Origin: Delphinus delphis
Taxonomy: Eukaryota; Chordata; Mammalia; Artiodactyla; Delphinidae
Reading direction: 5' to 3'
Length of the DNA stretch: 64,000 nt
NCBI RefSeq assembly: GCF_949987515.2
Contig: NC_082694.2
Span: 46,276,451-46,340,450 of the forward strand
Positions 47,171 through 58,370 of this stretch are shown here, piece after piece; positions within the stretch are counted from its first letter, which is position 1, and the number at the start of each line of letters is the position of its first letter. The position numbers and the translations under genes were made by a program. The notes below the pieces were generated by a model, which was given only the letters and a program-made list of their open reading frames with translations, did no database searches and was not told the origin of the DNA.

Positions 47171-47960
47171 AAACCCATAATGAGAAGTCACGTCACACCT
47201 CTCTACGTGGCTATTATTCCAAAGTCTACAAATATGAAATGTTGTTCATGACACGGAGAAGGGAGTCCTAGTACCCTGTTGGTGGGACTGTAAATTGGTA
47301 CACCCACTATGAAAAGAATACGGAGGTCCTGAGAAAAACTAAAAGTAGAACTATCATATTAGGCAACAATTCCACTGCTTGGTATATGTCCAAAGAAAAT
47401 GAAGACACCAATTTGACAAGATACAGGCATCCCAATGTTCATAGCAGCATTATTTACAATTGCCAACATATGGAAGCAAACTAAATGTCCATCAACAGAT
47501 GAGTGGATAAAGAAGATGTGGTATGTATACACAATAGACTATTGCTCAGCCATTAAAAAGGATCAAATTCTGCCACTTGCAACAACGTGGATAGGCCTAG
47601 AATATTTATACCTACTTAAATAAGTTAGAGAAAGACAAATACTCTATGTTCTCACTTCTCTGTAGAATCTAAAAATGCAAGAAAGGAATGTATATAACAA
47701 AACAGAAATAGACTCACAGAGAACAAATTAGTGGTTACTGGTGAGGCAAGTGAAGGGGGGAGGGAAATACAGTAGTTTGTTTCTCTAAATCCAATACCCC
47801 TATGTATGAAATAAACAAACAAGGATATATAGTACAACACAGGGAAATATAGCCATTATTTTGTGATCACTTTAGTGATCTATAAAAATATTCAATCCAT
47901 ATGTTGTACCCCTGAGACCAATGTAATATTGTAAATCAAATATACTTCAATTTAAATAAT
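47170..47960 (+). mobile_element. Old L1 3' end fragment
   Basis: Decayed ORF2 C-terminal coding sequence (taaattggtacacccactat, ttcatagcagcattatttac, atgtccatcaacagatgagt) followed by 3'UTR (ggttactggtgaggcaag) and an end near tatacttcaatttaaa. It is more diverged than the L1s to its right and has several stops. Confidence 0.85.
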
Positions 47961-48811
47961 CCATAGGGTGGCTGAATGGATTAAAGGACGTTTAATTATA
48001 CTGTGTACAAGAGATTCATGCTAACTTCTAATCCATATATAGCATAAAATTGAATGATTGGAAAAAAACACTCCATGAAATGATACTTGCCTGACAAGTC
48101 TATTATCAGGTTAAAAGACTTGAAGTCAAACCTTTCAAAGGAAAGAAGGTTATCATATAATGATAAGTGGATTAATTCATCAAGAAATCATGACAATTAT
48201 AAATATGTATGTATCCAGCTTTGGAGCCTCTCAACATATAAAGAATATATTAACCCACCTGAAGGGGAAAATGTGCAGAAATAAAATAATGGTAAGAAAC
48301 ATCGATACCCAACTTTCAACACTGTATAGATCACCTGGACAGAATATCAATCAGGAAACACTGAACTTGAACACACACTTGATATCAAATGAACCTAACA
48401 TACATCTACAGTATGTTCCACTCAACAGCAGCAAACTTTCCATTGTTCTTAAGTACACATAGAACATTGCCTAGGGTAGATCCTATGTTAAGCCACAAAA
48501 CAAGTCTTCAAAAATCCAAGAATATTGAAATCATATCAAGAATCATTTCCAACCACAATGGTATGAAACTGAAATTCAATATTAAACAGAATAATTGAAA
48601 ATTCAAGAACACTTAGAAAGTGAACAATAAGCTCCTGAATAGCCAATGCATACAGGAATAAATCAAAAGGGAAATTTAAAAGAAATCTTAAAGCAAACAA
48701 AATTGGAAACACAAAGTACCTAAATTTATGGAATACAGGAACAAGACTGCAATTCAAAGAGTTATGTTTACAGTAATAAATGCATATATTTTCAAAGAAT
48801 TCTTGAGAGGG
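47960..48811 (+). mobile_element. Old L1 ORF2 5' fragment (endonuclease region)
   Basis: Weak but ordered similarity to the L1 endonuclease half: atggattaaaggacg, caagagattcatgct, agaaatcatgacaattataa, and a later stretch around ccatgttaagccaca-like sequence. Many stops; no catalytic assignment is possible. Confidence 0.7.
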
Positions 48812-49760
48812 GATCAAGAAGATAGAGTAGGAAGATACTGAGCTCCCCTCATGCCACGGACACACCCAAATTACAACAACTTACACGGAAATTATCTCTG
48901 AAGACTAGCAGGGAACGTTTTCCACAACTCAAGATATAAGGAAGGAGAAACCACAAGGCAGGTAGGAGGACTGGAAACACAGTCTAATTGGAACCCACAC
49001 ATGGAGCACAGTGACCCACAGCTGGAAGATATCACAATTGCACAGGTCCTCCACATGGAGGGAAGGGTCTGAGCCTGGCATCAGGCTGCTCAGCCCAGGG
49101 TTCCTGCACTGGAAGAAAAGAACACAGCAGGTCTGGCTTTGAAAACCTGCAGGGCTTATTTTCAGGAAAGCTGGAGGCTAAAGAAAACTGAGACTTTGCT
49201 CTCATAGGGCACACACAAATCTCACATGTTCTCAGTCCCTGTACAGAGCCAATAGTGTGAAAGACACGTGTGTCAGACCCACTTGCTAATCTCGGAGAGC
49301 TTCTTGGAAAGGCAAGAGGCAGCTGGGACTCCCGCTAGGAACTGAGACATTGGCAAGCAACATTTTAGAGTCTTCCCTGGAACTGATTATAATCAGGGGC
49401 CTGTCCCATTTACCACCATGCCCATAGCACTCCTGCACCAGAGGCCTCACAACCAGACACACTGGGGGCCTACCCTGTCTGCCTGTACACCTGGAGCACC
49501 ACACAGCCACCCATAACGGAGGGCTGCCTGGGTTATCAGCACACCCATGGCAATCACATACAGGGGCTCACAGCCATTTAGGCCAGGTTCCAACACCGCC
49601 TACCAGCTTGTCTACAGCAGTTGGCCTTGCCGTAAGAGAGAGGTTTGTGCAGCCCACACAGGGGACAACGTTGGAGCATGTGGCTCTGCTGGCCAGAGTA
49701 CAATGCGCTGCTGGGCCCTATCAGTCATCTCCTATATAAGGCCACTTTTCTGAGACCCGG
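48812..49760 (+). mobile_element. L1 5'UTR of an older element
   Basis: It begins gaggggatcaagaagataga and runs into actgagctcccctcatgcca, the typical opening of cetartiodactyl L1 5'UTRs. GC content is higher than in the surrounding L1 coding pieces. This region would have carried the internal Pol II promoter; I can see no individual factor site with confidence. Confidence 0.72.
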
Positions 49761-50044
49761 GAATGTAACAACCTGAACCTAATGAATAGAAATGCACAGA
49801 GAATTAGGAAACATAAGGAAATAGAGGAATATGTTACAAATGAAGTAACAAGACACGACATCAGAAACAGAACTAAATAAAACAGGGATAAGCATTCTAC
49901 CCGATAAAAAAAGTGTTCACAGTAATGATTATAAAGATGCTCACCCAAGTCAGGAGGAGAATAGATGGACATAGTGAGAATTTCAACAAAGAGTAATAAC
50001 ATGTCAAAAAGAACCAAACATTGAACAATACAATAAAAGAGCTT

Positions 50045-50048
<4 letters not shown>

Positions 50049-50100
<52 letters not shown>
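50049..50100. repeat. CA dinucleotide microsatellite
   Basis: 26 uninterrupted CA repeats inside the older L1 ORF1 remnant. Its purity suggests a recent expansion and likely length polymorphism. Confidence 0.97.
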
Positions 50101-50103
<3 letters not shown>

Positions 50104-50642
50104 GAGAGAAGCCACATTATATTATATGATACGGAAGAACAGATCAGTGAAATGGAAAACAGAGTAGTGAAAATCACCCAAACTGAATAGTACAAAGAAA
50201 AAACAAGACTATAGGTAAAGGGACCTCTGAGACAATATCAAGTATATTAACATGAGCATTACAGGGGTCCCAGAACGAGGAGAAGAGAGAAACGGGCAGA
50301 GAACTTATTAGAGGATATAGTAACTGATAACTTTCCTAACCTGGGGAAGGAAACACACAACCAGGTCCAGGAAACACAGAGTCCCAAACAAGATGAAGAC
50401 AAACAGGTCCACACCAAGACATATTATAAAGCACCAAAAATTTAAAAATTTAAGAGGGATCACAGAAACAGTGAAATAAAAGAGTCTAGTTATGTTCAAG
50501 GTATTCCCATAAGACTGTCAGATGACTTCTCAGCAGAATTTGCAGACTAGGAAGGAATGATAGGATATATTCAATGGGCTAAAAAGAAAAAGTCTACAAC
50601 AGGAATACCCTACCAGCAAGATTATGATTCTGAATTGAAAGA

Positions 50643-50992
50643 GAGGTCTTCCCTGATGGCACAGTGGTTGAGAATCTGCCTGCCAATGCAGGGGACACGG
50701 GTTCGAGCCCTGATCCAGGAAGATCCCACATGCCACAGAGTAACTAAGCCTGTGTGCCACAACTACTGAGCCTGTGCTCTAGACCCCATGAGCCACAACT
50801 ACTGAGCCCACGAGCCACAACTACTGAAGCCTGAGCACCTAGAGCCCATGTTCCGCAACAAGAAGAGCCACCACAATGAGAAGCCCGTGCACAACAACGA
50901 AGAGTAGCCTCCACTTGCCACAACTAGAGAAAAGCCCACGCACTGCAATGAAGACCTAACACAGCCAAAAATAAATAAATAAATAAATCTAT
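50643..50992 (+). mobile_element. Long CHR SINE with internal triplication, in L1 ORF1
   Basis: A CHR head is followed by an enlarged middle in which gccacaactactga occurs three times (about 50,757-50,826), then the long 3' part and (AAAT)n tail. It is flanked by near-perfect copies of gaattgaaagagag at about 50,633-50,646 and 51,003-51,016 (one mismatch). It splits ORF1 of the older L1. Confidence 0.88.
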
Positions 50993-51238
50993 GGAAAAAA
51001 AGAGAATTGAAGGAGAGATCAAGAGTTTCCCAGACTAGCAAAAGCTAAAAGAGTTCATTACTAATAAACCAGATTTATACGCAATGTTGAAGGAATTTAC
51101 TTAAGCTTAAAAGAAGTCTCACCAATTATTGATAATAACAAGAAAACAAACAAAAGTAAAAATCTCATTGCAAAAGTATACATAGAGTAAGGGTAGTAGA
51201 CAAAACATTTATTAAGCTTCTGTAAAGAATAAAAGACA

Positions 51239-51446
51239 GGGCTTCCCTGGTGGTGCAGTGGTTGAGAGTCTGCCTGCCAATGCAGGGACACAGGTTCATG
51301 CCCCGGTTTGGGAAGATCCCACATGCCATGGAGCGGCTGGGCCCGTGAGCCATGGATGCTAAGCCTGCACGTCCGGGGCCTGTGCCCTGCAACAGGAGAG
51401 GCCACGACAGTGAGAGCCCAGCGTACCGCAAAAATAATAATAATAA
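51239..51446 (+). mobile_element. CHR SINE at the boundary of two L1 elements
   Basis: A standard cetacean-type SINE ending in an (AAT)n tail at about 51,431-51,452. To its left is the end of the older L1 piece; to its right the younger, 5'-truncated L1 begins mid-ORF1. A target-site duplication is not evident, which fits integration of the L1 at the SINE tail or later deletion. Confidence 0.88.
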
Positions 51447-52052
51447 TAATAATACACTAGAAGGAATCAATAGCAGAATAACTGAGGCAGAAGAACGGAT
51501 AACTGACCTGGAAGCAGAAAGGTGGAATTCACTGCTGTGGAACAGAATAAAGAAAAAAGAATGAAAAGAAATGAAGACAACCTAAGAGACCTCTGGGACA
51601 ACATTAAAGGCAACAACAATTGTGTTATAGGGGTCCCAGAAGGAGAAGAGAGAGAGAAAGGACCTGAGAAAATATTTGAAGAGATTATAGTCGAAAACTT
51701 CCCTAGCATGGGAAAGGAAATAGCCACCCAAGTCCAGGAAGCACAGAGAGTCCCAGGCAGGATAAACCCAAGGAGAAAAATGGCGAGACACATAGCAATC
51801 AAATTGACAAAAATTAAAGACAAAGAAAAATTATTGAAAGCAACAAGGGAAAAATGGCAAATAACGTACAAGGGAACTCCCATAAGGTTAACAGCTGATT
51901 TCTCAGCAGAAACTCTAAAAACCAGAAGGGAGTGGCATGATATATTTAAAGTGATGAAAGGGAAGAACCTACAACCAAGAGAACTCTACCCAGCAAGGAT
52001 CTCATTCAGAATCGATGGAGAAATTAAAAGCTTACAGACAAGCAAAAGCTAA
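51447..52052 (+). pseudogene. L1 ORF1p C-terminal part (5'-truncated young L1)
   Basis: The uninterrupted reading frame at 51,522-52,052 (176 codons) encodes the C-terminal half of an L1 ORF1 protein. The region matching the RNA-recognition motif starts near CVIGVPEGEEREKGPE, and the C-terminal domain includes RRKMARHIAIKL and later SFRIDGEIKSL. The N-terminal coiled coil is missing because the element starts at about 51,447; upstream coding sequence from there is in another frame up to a frameshift near 51,520. ORF1p is the RNA-binding chaperone of the L1 ribonucleoprotein. With half the protein missing, the copy is surely non-functional. Confidence 0.85.
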
Positions 52053-52426
52053 GAGAACTCAGCACCACAAAACCAGCTCTACAACAAATGCTAAAGGAAC
52101 CTCTCTAAGTGGGAAACACAAAAGAAGAAAAGGATATACAAAAACAAACCCATAACAATTAAGAAAATAGTAATAGGAACATACATATTGATATTTACCT
52201 AAAATGTGAATGGATTAAATGCTCCAACCAAAAGACACAGGCTTGCTGAATGGATACAAAAACAAGATCCATATATATGCTGTCTATAAGAGACCCATTT
52301 CAGACCTAGGGACACATACACACTGAAAGTGAGGGGATGGAAAGGATATTCCATGCAAATGAAAATCAAAAGAAAGCTGGAGTAGCAATACTCATATCAG
52401 ATAAAATAGACTTTAAAATAAAGAAT

Positions 52427-52714
52427 GGGGCTTCCCTGGTGGCACAGTGGTTGGGAGTCCGCCTGCTGATGCAGGGGACATGGGTTTGGGCACTGGTCCG
52501 GGAAGATCCCACGTGCAGCGGAGCAACTAATCCCATGGGCCATGACTACTGAGCCTGTGCTCTAGAGCCCACGAGCCACAGTGGCTGAAGCCCATGCGCC
52601 TGGAGCCCATGCTCTGCAGCAAGAGAGGCCACCACAATAAGAAGCCCGCACACCACAACAAAGGCCCAACACAGCCAAAAATAAATAAATACAATAAATA
52701 AATTTTAAAAAAAT
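52427..52714 (+). mobile_element. Long CHR SINE in L1 ORF2
   Basis: Head ggggcttccctggtggcaca, long 3' part and (AAAT)n tail. It interrupts the L1 endonuclease region. The flanking copies of aaataaagaatg (about 52,415-52,426) and aaataaagaaagaatg (about 52,711-52,726) indicate a target-site duplication with a 4-bp slip. Confidence 0.88.
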
Positions 52715-53610
52715 AAAGAAAGAATGTTACAAGAGACAAGGAAGGACACTACATAATGATCAAGGGATCAATCCAAGAAGAAGATACAACAATTATAAAT
52801 ATATATGTACCGAACATAGGAACACCTCAATACATAAGGCAACTGCTAACAGCTGTAAAAGAGGAAGTCGACAGTGACACAATAATAGCAGGGGACTTTA
52901 ACACTTTACTTATACCAATGGAGATCATTCAGTCAGAAAATTAATAAGGAAACACAAGCTTTAAATGACACAATAGACCAAATAGATTTAATTGATATTT
53001 ATAGGACATTCCATCCAAAAACAGCAGATTACACATTCTTCTCAACTGCACACAGAACATTCTCCAGGATAGATCACATCTTGGGTCACAAATAAAGCCT
53101 CAGTAAATTTAAGAAAACTGAAATCATATCAAGCATCTGTTCCGACAACAAGGCTGTAAGATTAGAAATCAATTACAGGGGGAAAAAAACGTAAAAAACA
53201 AAAACACATGGAGGCTAAACAATACGTTACTAAATAACCAAGAGATCACTAAGAAATAAAAGAGGAAATTAAAAACTACCTAGAGACAAATGACAACAAA
53301 AACATGATGATCCAAAACCTATGGGATGCAGCAAAAGCAGTTCTAAGAGGGAAGTTTATAGCAATACATGCCTATCTCAAGAAACAAGAAAAATCTCAAA
53401 TAAACAATCTAACCTTACACCTAAAGGAATTAGAGAAAAAAGAACAAAACCCAAAGTTAGTAGAAGGAAAGAAATCATAAAGATCAGAGCAGAAATAAAT
53501 GAAATAGAAACATAGAGAACAATAGCAAAGATCAATAAAACTAAAAGCTGGTTCCTTGAGAAGATAAACAAAAAATGATAAACCTTTGGCCAGACTCAAG
53601 AAAAAGAGGG

Positions 53611-53822
53611 AGAGGGCTTCCCTGGTGGTGCAGTGGTTGAGAGTCCGCCTGCCGATGCAGGGGACACGGGTTCATGCCCTGGTCTGGGAAGATCCCACAT
53701 GCAGCGGAGCAGCTGGGCCTGTGAGCCATGGCTGCTGAGCCTGCATGTCTGGAGCCTGTGATCCACAATGGGAGAGGCCACAACAGTGAGAGGCCTGCAT
53801 ACCACAAAAAAAAAACAAAAGA
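53611..53822 (+). mobile_element. CHR-type SINE in L1 ORF2
   Basis: Standard body with A-rich tail. The target-site duplication is 17 bp with one mismatch: aagaaaaagagggagag at 53,598-53,614 and aagaaaaagggggagag at 53,823-53,839. It interrupts ORF2 between the endonuclease and reverse transcriptase regions. Confidence 0.9.
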
Positions 53823-56051
53823 AAGAAAAAGGGGGAGAGGACTCAAATCAATAAAATTAGAAATGAAAAAGGAGAAGTTGTAACAGACACCACAGAAATA
53901 CAAAGCATCCTAAGACACTACTACAAGCAACTCTGTGCCAATAAAATGGACAACCTGGAAGAAGTGGATAAATTCTTAGAAAGGTATAACCTTCCAAGAC
54001 TGAACCAGGAAGAAACAGAAAATATGAACAGACCAATCACAAGTAATGAAATTGAAACTGTGATTGAAAATTTTCCAACAAACAAAAGTCCAGAACCAGA
54101 TGGCATCAGAGGTGAATTCTATTAAATATTTAGACAAAAGCTAACATCCAACCTTCTCAAATTCTTCAGTAATCTGCAGGGAAAGGAACACTCCCAAACT
54201 CATTCTATGAGGCCGCCATCACCCTGATACCAAAACCAGACAAAGATACTACAGAAAAAGAAAATTAGAGACCAATATCACTGATGAATATAGATGTAAA
54301 ACTCCTCAACAAAATACTAGGAAACAGAATTGAACAACACATTAAAAGGATCATACACCATGATCAGGTGGGGTTTATCCCAGGGATGCAAGAATTCTTC
54401 AATATACACAAATTAATCAATCTGATACACCATATTAACAAGTTGTAGAATAAAAATATGATCATCCCAATAGATGCAGGAAAAGCTTTTGACAAAATTC
54501 AACACCCACTTATGATAAAAAGTCTCCAAAAAGTGGGCACAGAGGGAATCTACCTCAACATAATAAATGCCATATATGACAAACCCACAGCAAACATCAT
54601 TCTCAATGGTGAAAAACTAAAAGCATTTCCTCCAAGATCAGGAACAAGACAAGGATGTCCACTCTCACCACTATTATTCAACATAGTTTTCAAGTCCTAG
54701 ACACAGCAGTCAGAGAAGAAAAAGAAATAAAAGGAATACAAATTTGAAAAGAAGAAGTAAAATTGTCACTGTTTGCAATTGACACGATACTATAAAAAGT
54801 GAATCCTAAAAATGCCACCAGAAAACTACTAGAGCTAATCAATGAATTTGATAAACCTGCAGGATACAAAATTAATGCACAGAAATCTCTTGCATTCCTC
54901 TACACTAACAATGAAAGATCAAAAAGAGAAATTAAGGAAACAATCCCATTCACCATTGCAACAAAAATAATAAAATATGTAGGAATGAACCTACCTAAGG
55001 AGGTAAAAGACCTGTACTCAGAAAACTATAAGACACTGCTGAAAGAAATCAAAGATGATATAAACAGATGGAGGTATAAATCATGTTCCTGGATTAGAAG
55101 AATCAATATTGTGGAAATGACTATACTACACAAAGCAATCTACAGATTCAATGCAATCCCTATCAAATTACCAGTGGCATTTTCTACAGAACTAGAAGAA
55201 AAAAATCTTAAAATATGTATGGAGACACAAAAGACCCCCAGTAGCCAAAGCAGTCTTGAGGGAAATTAAAAGAGCTGGAGAAATCAGAATTCCTGACTTC
55301 AGACTATACTACAAAGCTATAGTAATCAAGATTATACGGTACTGGCACAAAAACAGAAATACAGATCAATGGAACAGGATAGAATGCCAGAGATAAACCT
55401 ACGTACCTATGGCTAACTCATCTATGACAAAGGAGGCAAGGATATACAATGGAGAAAAGACAGTCTCTTCAGTAAGTGGTGCTGGGAAAACTGGACAGCT
55501 ACACATAAAAGAATGAAATTAGAACACTCCATAACACCATACACAAAAATAAACTCAAAATGGATTAGAGATCTAAATGTAAGACCAGACACTATAAAAC
55601 TCTTAGAGGAAAACACAGGCAGAACACTCTGACATAAATCACAGCAAGATCCTTTTTGACCCACCTCCTTGAGAAATGGAAGTAAAAAGAAAAATAAACA
55701 AATGGGACCTAATGAAACTTAAAAGCTTTTGCACAGCAAAGGAAAACAAACAAGACGAAAAGACAACCCTCAGAATGGGAGAAAATGTTTGCAAATGAAA
55801 CAACTGACAAAGGTTTAATCTCCAAAATTTAAAAGCAGCTCATGTAGCTCAATATGACAAAAACAAACAACCCAATCCAAAAATGGGCAGAGGACCTAAA
55901 TAGACATTTCTCCAAAGAAGATATACAGATTGCCAACAAACACATGAAAGGATGCTGAACATCACTAATCATTAGAGAAATGCAAAACAAAACTACAATG
56001 CATTATCACCTCACAGCAGTCAGAATGACCATCATCAAAAATCTACAAACA

Positions 56052-56231
56052 GGGCTACCCTGGTGGCTCAGTGGTTGAGAGTCCGCCTGCCGATGCAGGG
56101 GATACGGGTTCGGGCCTTCGTCTGGGAAGATCCCACATGCCGTGGAGAAGCTTTACCCGTGAGCCATGGCCGCTGAGCCTGTGCTCCACAACGGGAGAGG
56201 CCCATGTACGCAAAAAAAAAAAAAAAAAAAA
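56052..56231 (+). mobile_element. CHR-type SINE in L1 ORF2 C-terminal region
   Basis: The body is shortened in the middle (tgagcctgtgctccacaacg). The tail is about 20 A. The target-site duplication aatctacaaaca is at 56,040-56,051 and 56,232-56,243. The long pure A tail suggests this is among the youngest insertions in the window. Confidence 0.92.
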
Positions 56232-56704
56232 AATCTACAAACAATAAATGCTGGAGAGGCATTTATTGGAGAAAAGGGAACCCTCTTGCACAATTGGTGG
56301 TAATGTAAATTGATATAGCCACTAGGGAGAACAGTATGGAGGTTCCTTAAAAAACTAAAAATAGAAGTACCATATGACCCAGCAATCCAAGTACTGGGCA
56401 TTTACCCTGAGAAAACCATAATTCAAAAAGAGTCATGTACCACAATGTTCATTGCAGCTCTATTTACAATAGCCAGGACATGGAAGCAAGCTAGGTGTCC
56501 ATCGACAGATGAATGGATAAAGAAGATCTGGCACATATATAAAATGGAATATTCCTCAGCCATAAAAAGAAACAAAACTGAGTTATTTGTAGTGAGGTGG
56601 ATGAACTTAGAGTCAGTCCTACACAGTGAAGTAAGTCAGAAAGAGAAAAAAATACCATATGCTAACACAGATATATGGAATCCAAAGGAAAAAAAGTTTA
56701 TGAA

Positions 56705-57058
56705 GAACCTAGGAACAGGACAGGATTAAGAACACAGACGTAGAGAAAGGACTTGAGGACACGAGGAGGGGGAATGGTAAGCTGGGATGAAGTGGGAGAG
56801 TAGCATGGACATATATACATTACCAAATGTAACATCAAGAGCTACGGGAAAGCAGCCACATAGCACAGGGAGATCAGCTCGGTGCTTTGTGACCACATAA
56901 AGGGGTGGGATACAGAGGGTGGGAGGGAGATGAAAGAGGGCGGGGATATGGTGATATATGTATATGTATAGCTCATTCCCTTTGTTATACAGCAGAAACT
57001 AACACTCCATTGTAAATCAATTATACTCCAATAAAGGTGTAGAAGGAAAAAAAAAAAA
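56705..57058 (+). mobile_element. L1 3'UTR and poly(A) of the younger element
   Basis: A G-rich stretch (cgaggagggggaatgg; gggtgggagggagatg) typical of young cetartiodactyl L1 3'UTRs, then ccattgtaaatcaattatac and ccaataaaggtg, with a 12-base A tail at about 57,047-57,058. This gives the younger element a span of about 51,447-57,058 including three SINEs. Confidence 0.85.
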
Positions 57059-58370
57059 GCCGAGAGATAAACCTACACACCTATGGTCAACTAATCTATG
57101 ACAAAGGAAGCAAGACTATACAGTTGAGAAAAGACAGTCTCTTCAATCAGTGGTCCTGGGAAAAAAGGACAGCTACATGTAAAAGAATGAAATTAGAACA
57201 CTCCCTAACACCATACACAAAAATAAATTCTAAATGGATTAGAGACCTAAATGTAAGACCGGACAGTATAAAACTCTTAGAGGAAAATTTAGGAAGAATA
57301 CTCTGACATATATCACAGCAAGATCTTTTTTGATCCACCTCCTAGAGTAATGCCACAAAAAAGAAAACTAAACAAATGGGACGTAATGAAACGTAAAAGC
57401 TTTTGCAAAGCAAAGGAAACTAAAAACAAGACGAAAAGACAACCCTCATAATGGGAGAAAATATTTGCAAAACAGCTCATGCAGCTCATTATTAAAAAAA
57501 CAAACAACCCAATACAAAAATGGGCAGAAGATCTAAATACACATTTCTTCCAAGAAGACATAGAGATGGCCAAGAAGCACATGAAAAGCTGCTCAACATC
57601 ACTAATTATTAGAGAAATGCAAATCAAAAGTACAATGAGGTATCACCTCACACTTGTTAGAATAGGCATCATGAGAAAATCTACAAACAACAAACGCTGG
57701 AGGGGCTGTGGAGAAAAGGAACCCTCTTCCACTATTGGTGGGAATGTAAATTGATACAGTCACTATGGAGAGCAGTATGGAGGTTCCTTAAAAAACTAAA
57801 AATAGAATTATTATATGATCCAGCAATCCCACTACTGGGAATATACCCAGAGAAAACCATAAATCAAAAAGACACATTCACCACAATGTTCATTGCAGCA
57901 CTATTTACAATAGCCAGGTAATGGAAGCAACTTAAATGCCCACAGACAGATGAATGGATAAAGATGTGGTACATATATAAAATGGAATACTACTCAGCCA
58001 TAAAAAGGAATGAAATTGGGTCATTTGTAGAGACGTCGATGGATCTAGAGACTGTCATACAGAGTGAAGTAAGTCAGAAAGAAGAAAACAAATATTGTAT
58101 ATTAATGCATATATGTGGAACCTAGAATAGTGGTACAGATGAACCGGATTGCAGGGCAGAAATAGAGACACAGATGTAGAGAACAAACGTATGGACACCA
58201 AGTGGGGAAAGCCATGGGAGGGTGGTGGTTGGATGAATTGAGAGATTGGGATTGACATGTATACACTTATATGTATAAAATAGATAACCAATAACAATGT
58301 GCTATATAAAAAATAAATAAAATAAAATTCAAAAATTAAAAATAAAATTTAAAAATAAAACAAAAAAAGT
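57059..58370 (+). mobile_element. 5'-truncated L1 3' end of another subfamily
   Basis: It starts in mid-ORF2 at a place homologous to about 55,388 of the preceding L1 (gagataaacctac), then runs through the ORF2 end to a different 3'UTR (gtggggaaagccatgggagg) and an A/T-rich tail at about 58,300-58,370. It has several stops. It may be a separate insertion, or the far side of an element into which the younger L1 inserted. Confidence 0.85.

Larger units (their letters stand above)
49760..51238 (+). pseudogene. Broken L1 ORF1 (older element)
   Basis: Sequence following the 5'UTR has ORF1-like coding character (gaagaacagatcagtgaaat; aggggtcccagaacgagg) but many stops and frameshifts. It is interrupted by a CA microsatellite at 50,049 and a SINE at 50,643. 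The tail (agagatcaagagtttcccag; aacaccagatttatac-like) corresponds to the end of ORF1. No functional nucleic-acid chaperone could be made. Confidence 0.72.
52150..56705 (+). pseudogene. L1 ORF2 (endonuclease/reverse transcriptase), broken
   Basis: About 100 bp after ORF1 the ORF2 region begins (aatgtgaatggattaaatgc at about 52,205). The order is endonuclease (52,180-52,960, split by a SINE at 52,427), linker (to about 54,000, split by a SINE at 53,611), reverse transcriptase (54,050-55,000) and C-terminal region (to about 56,705, split by a SINE at 56,052). Readable fragments include 54,458-54,700 ([29 protein letters not shown]) and 54,799-55,269. The RT active-site YADD reads FAIDT at about 54,772-54,786, so catalysis would be lost, and stops such as that at about 54,122 truncate it. 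Confidence 0.9.

Noticed and set aside
35903..56231. tRNA genes at the SINE heads
   Set aside because: The promoter-box-like words belong to tRNA-derived SINEs. The cloverleaf is not maintained and each copy has a SINE body and A-rich tail.
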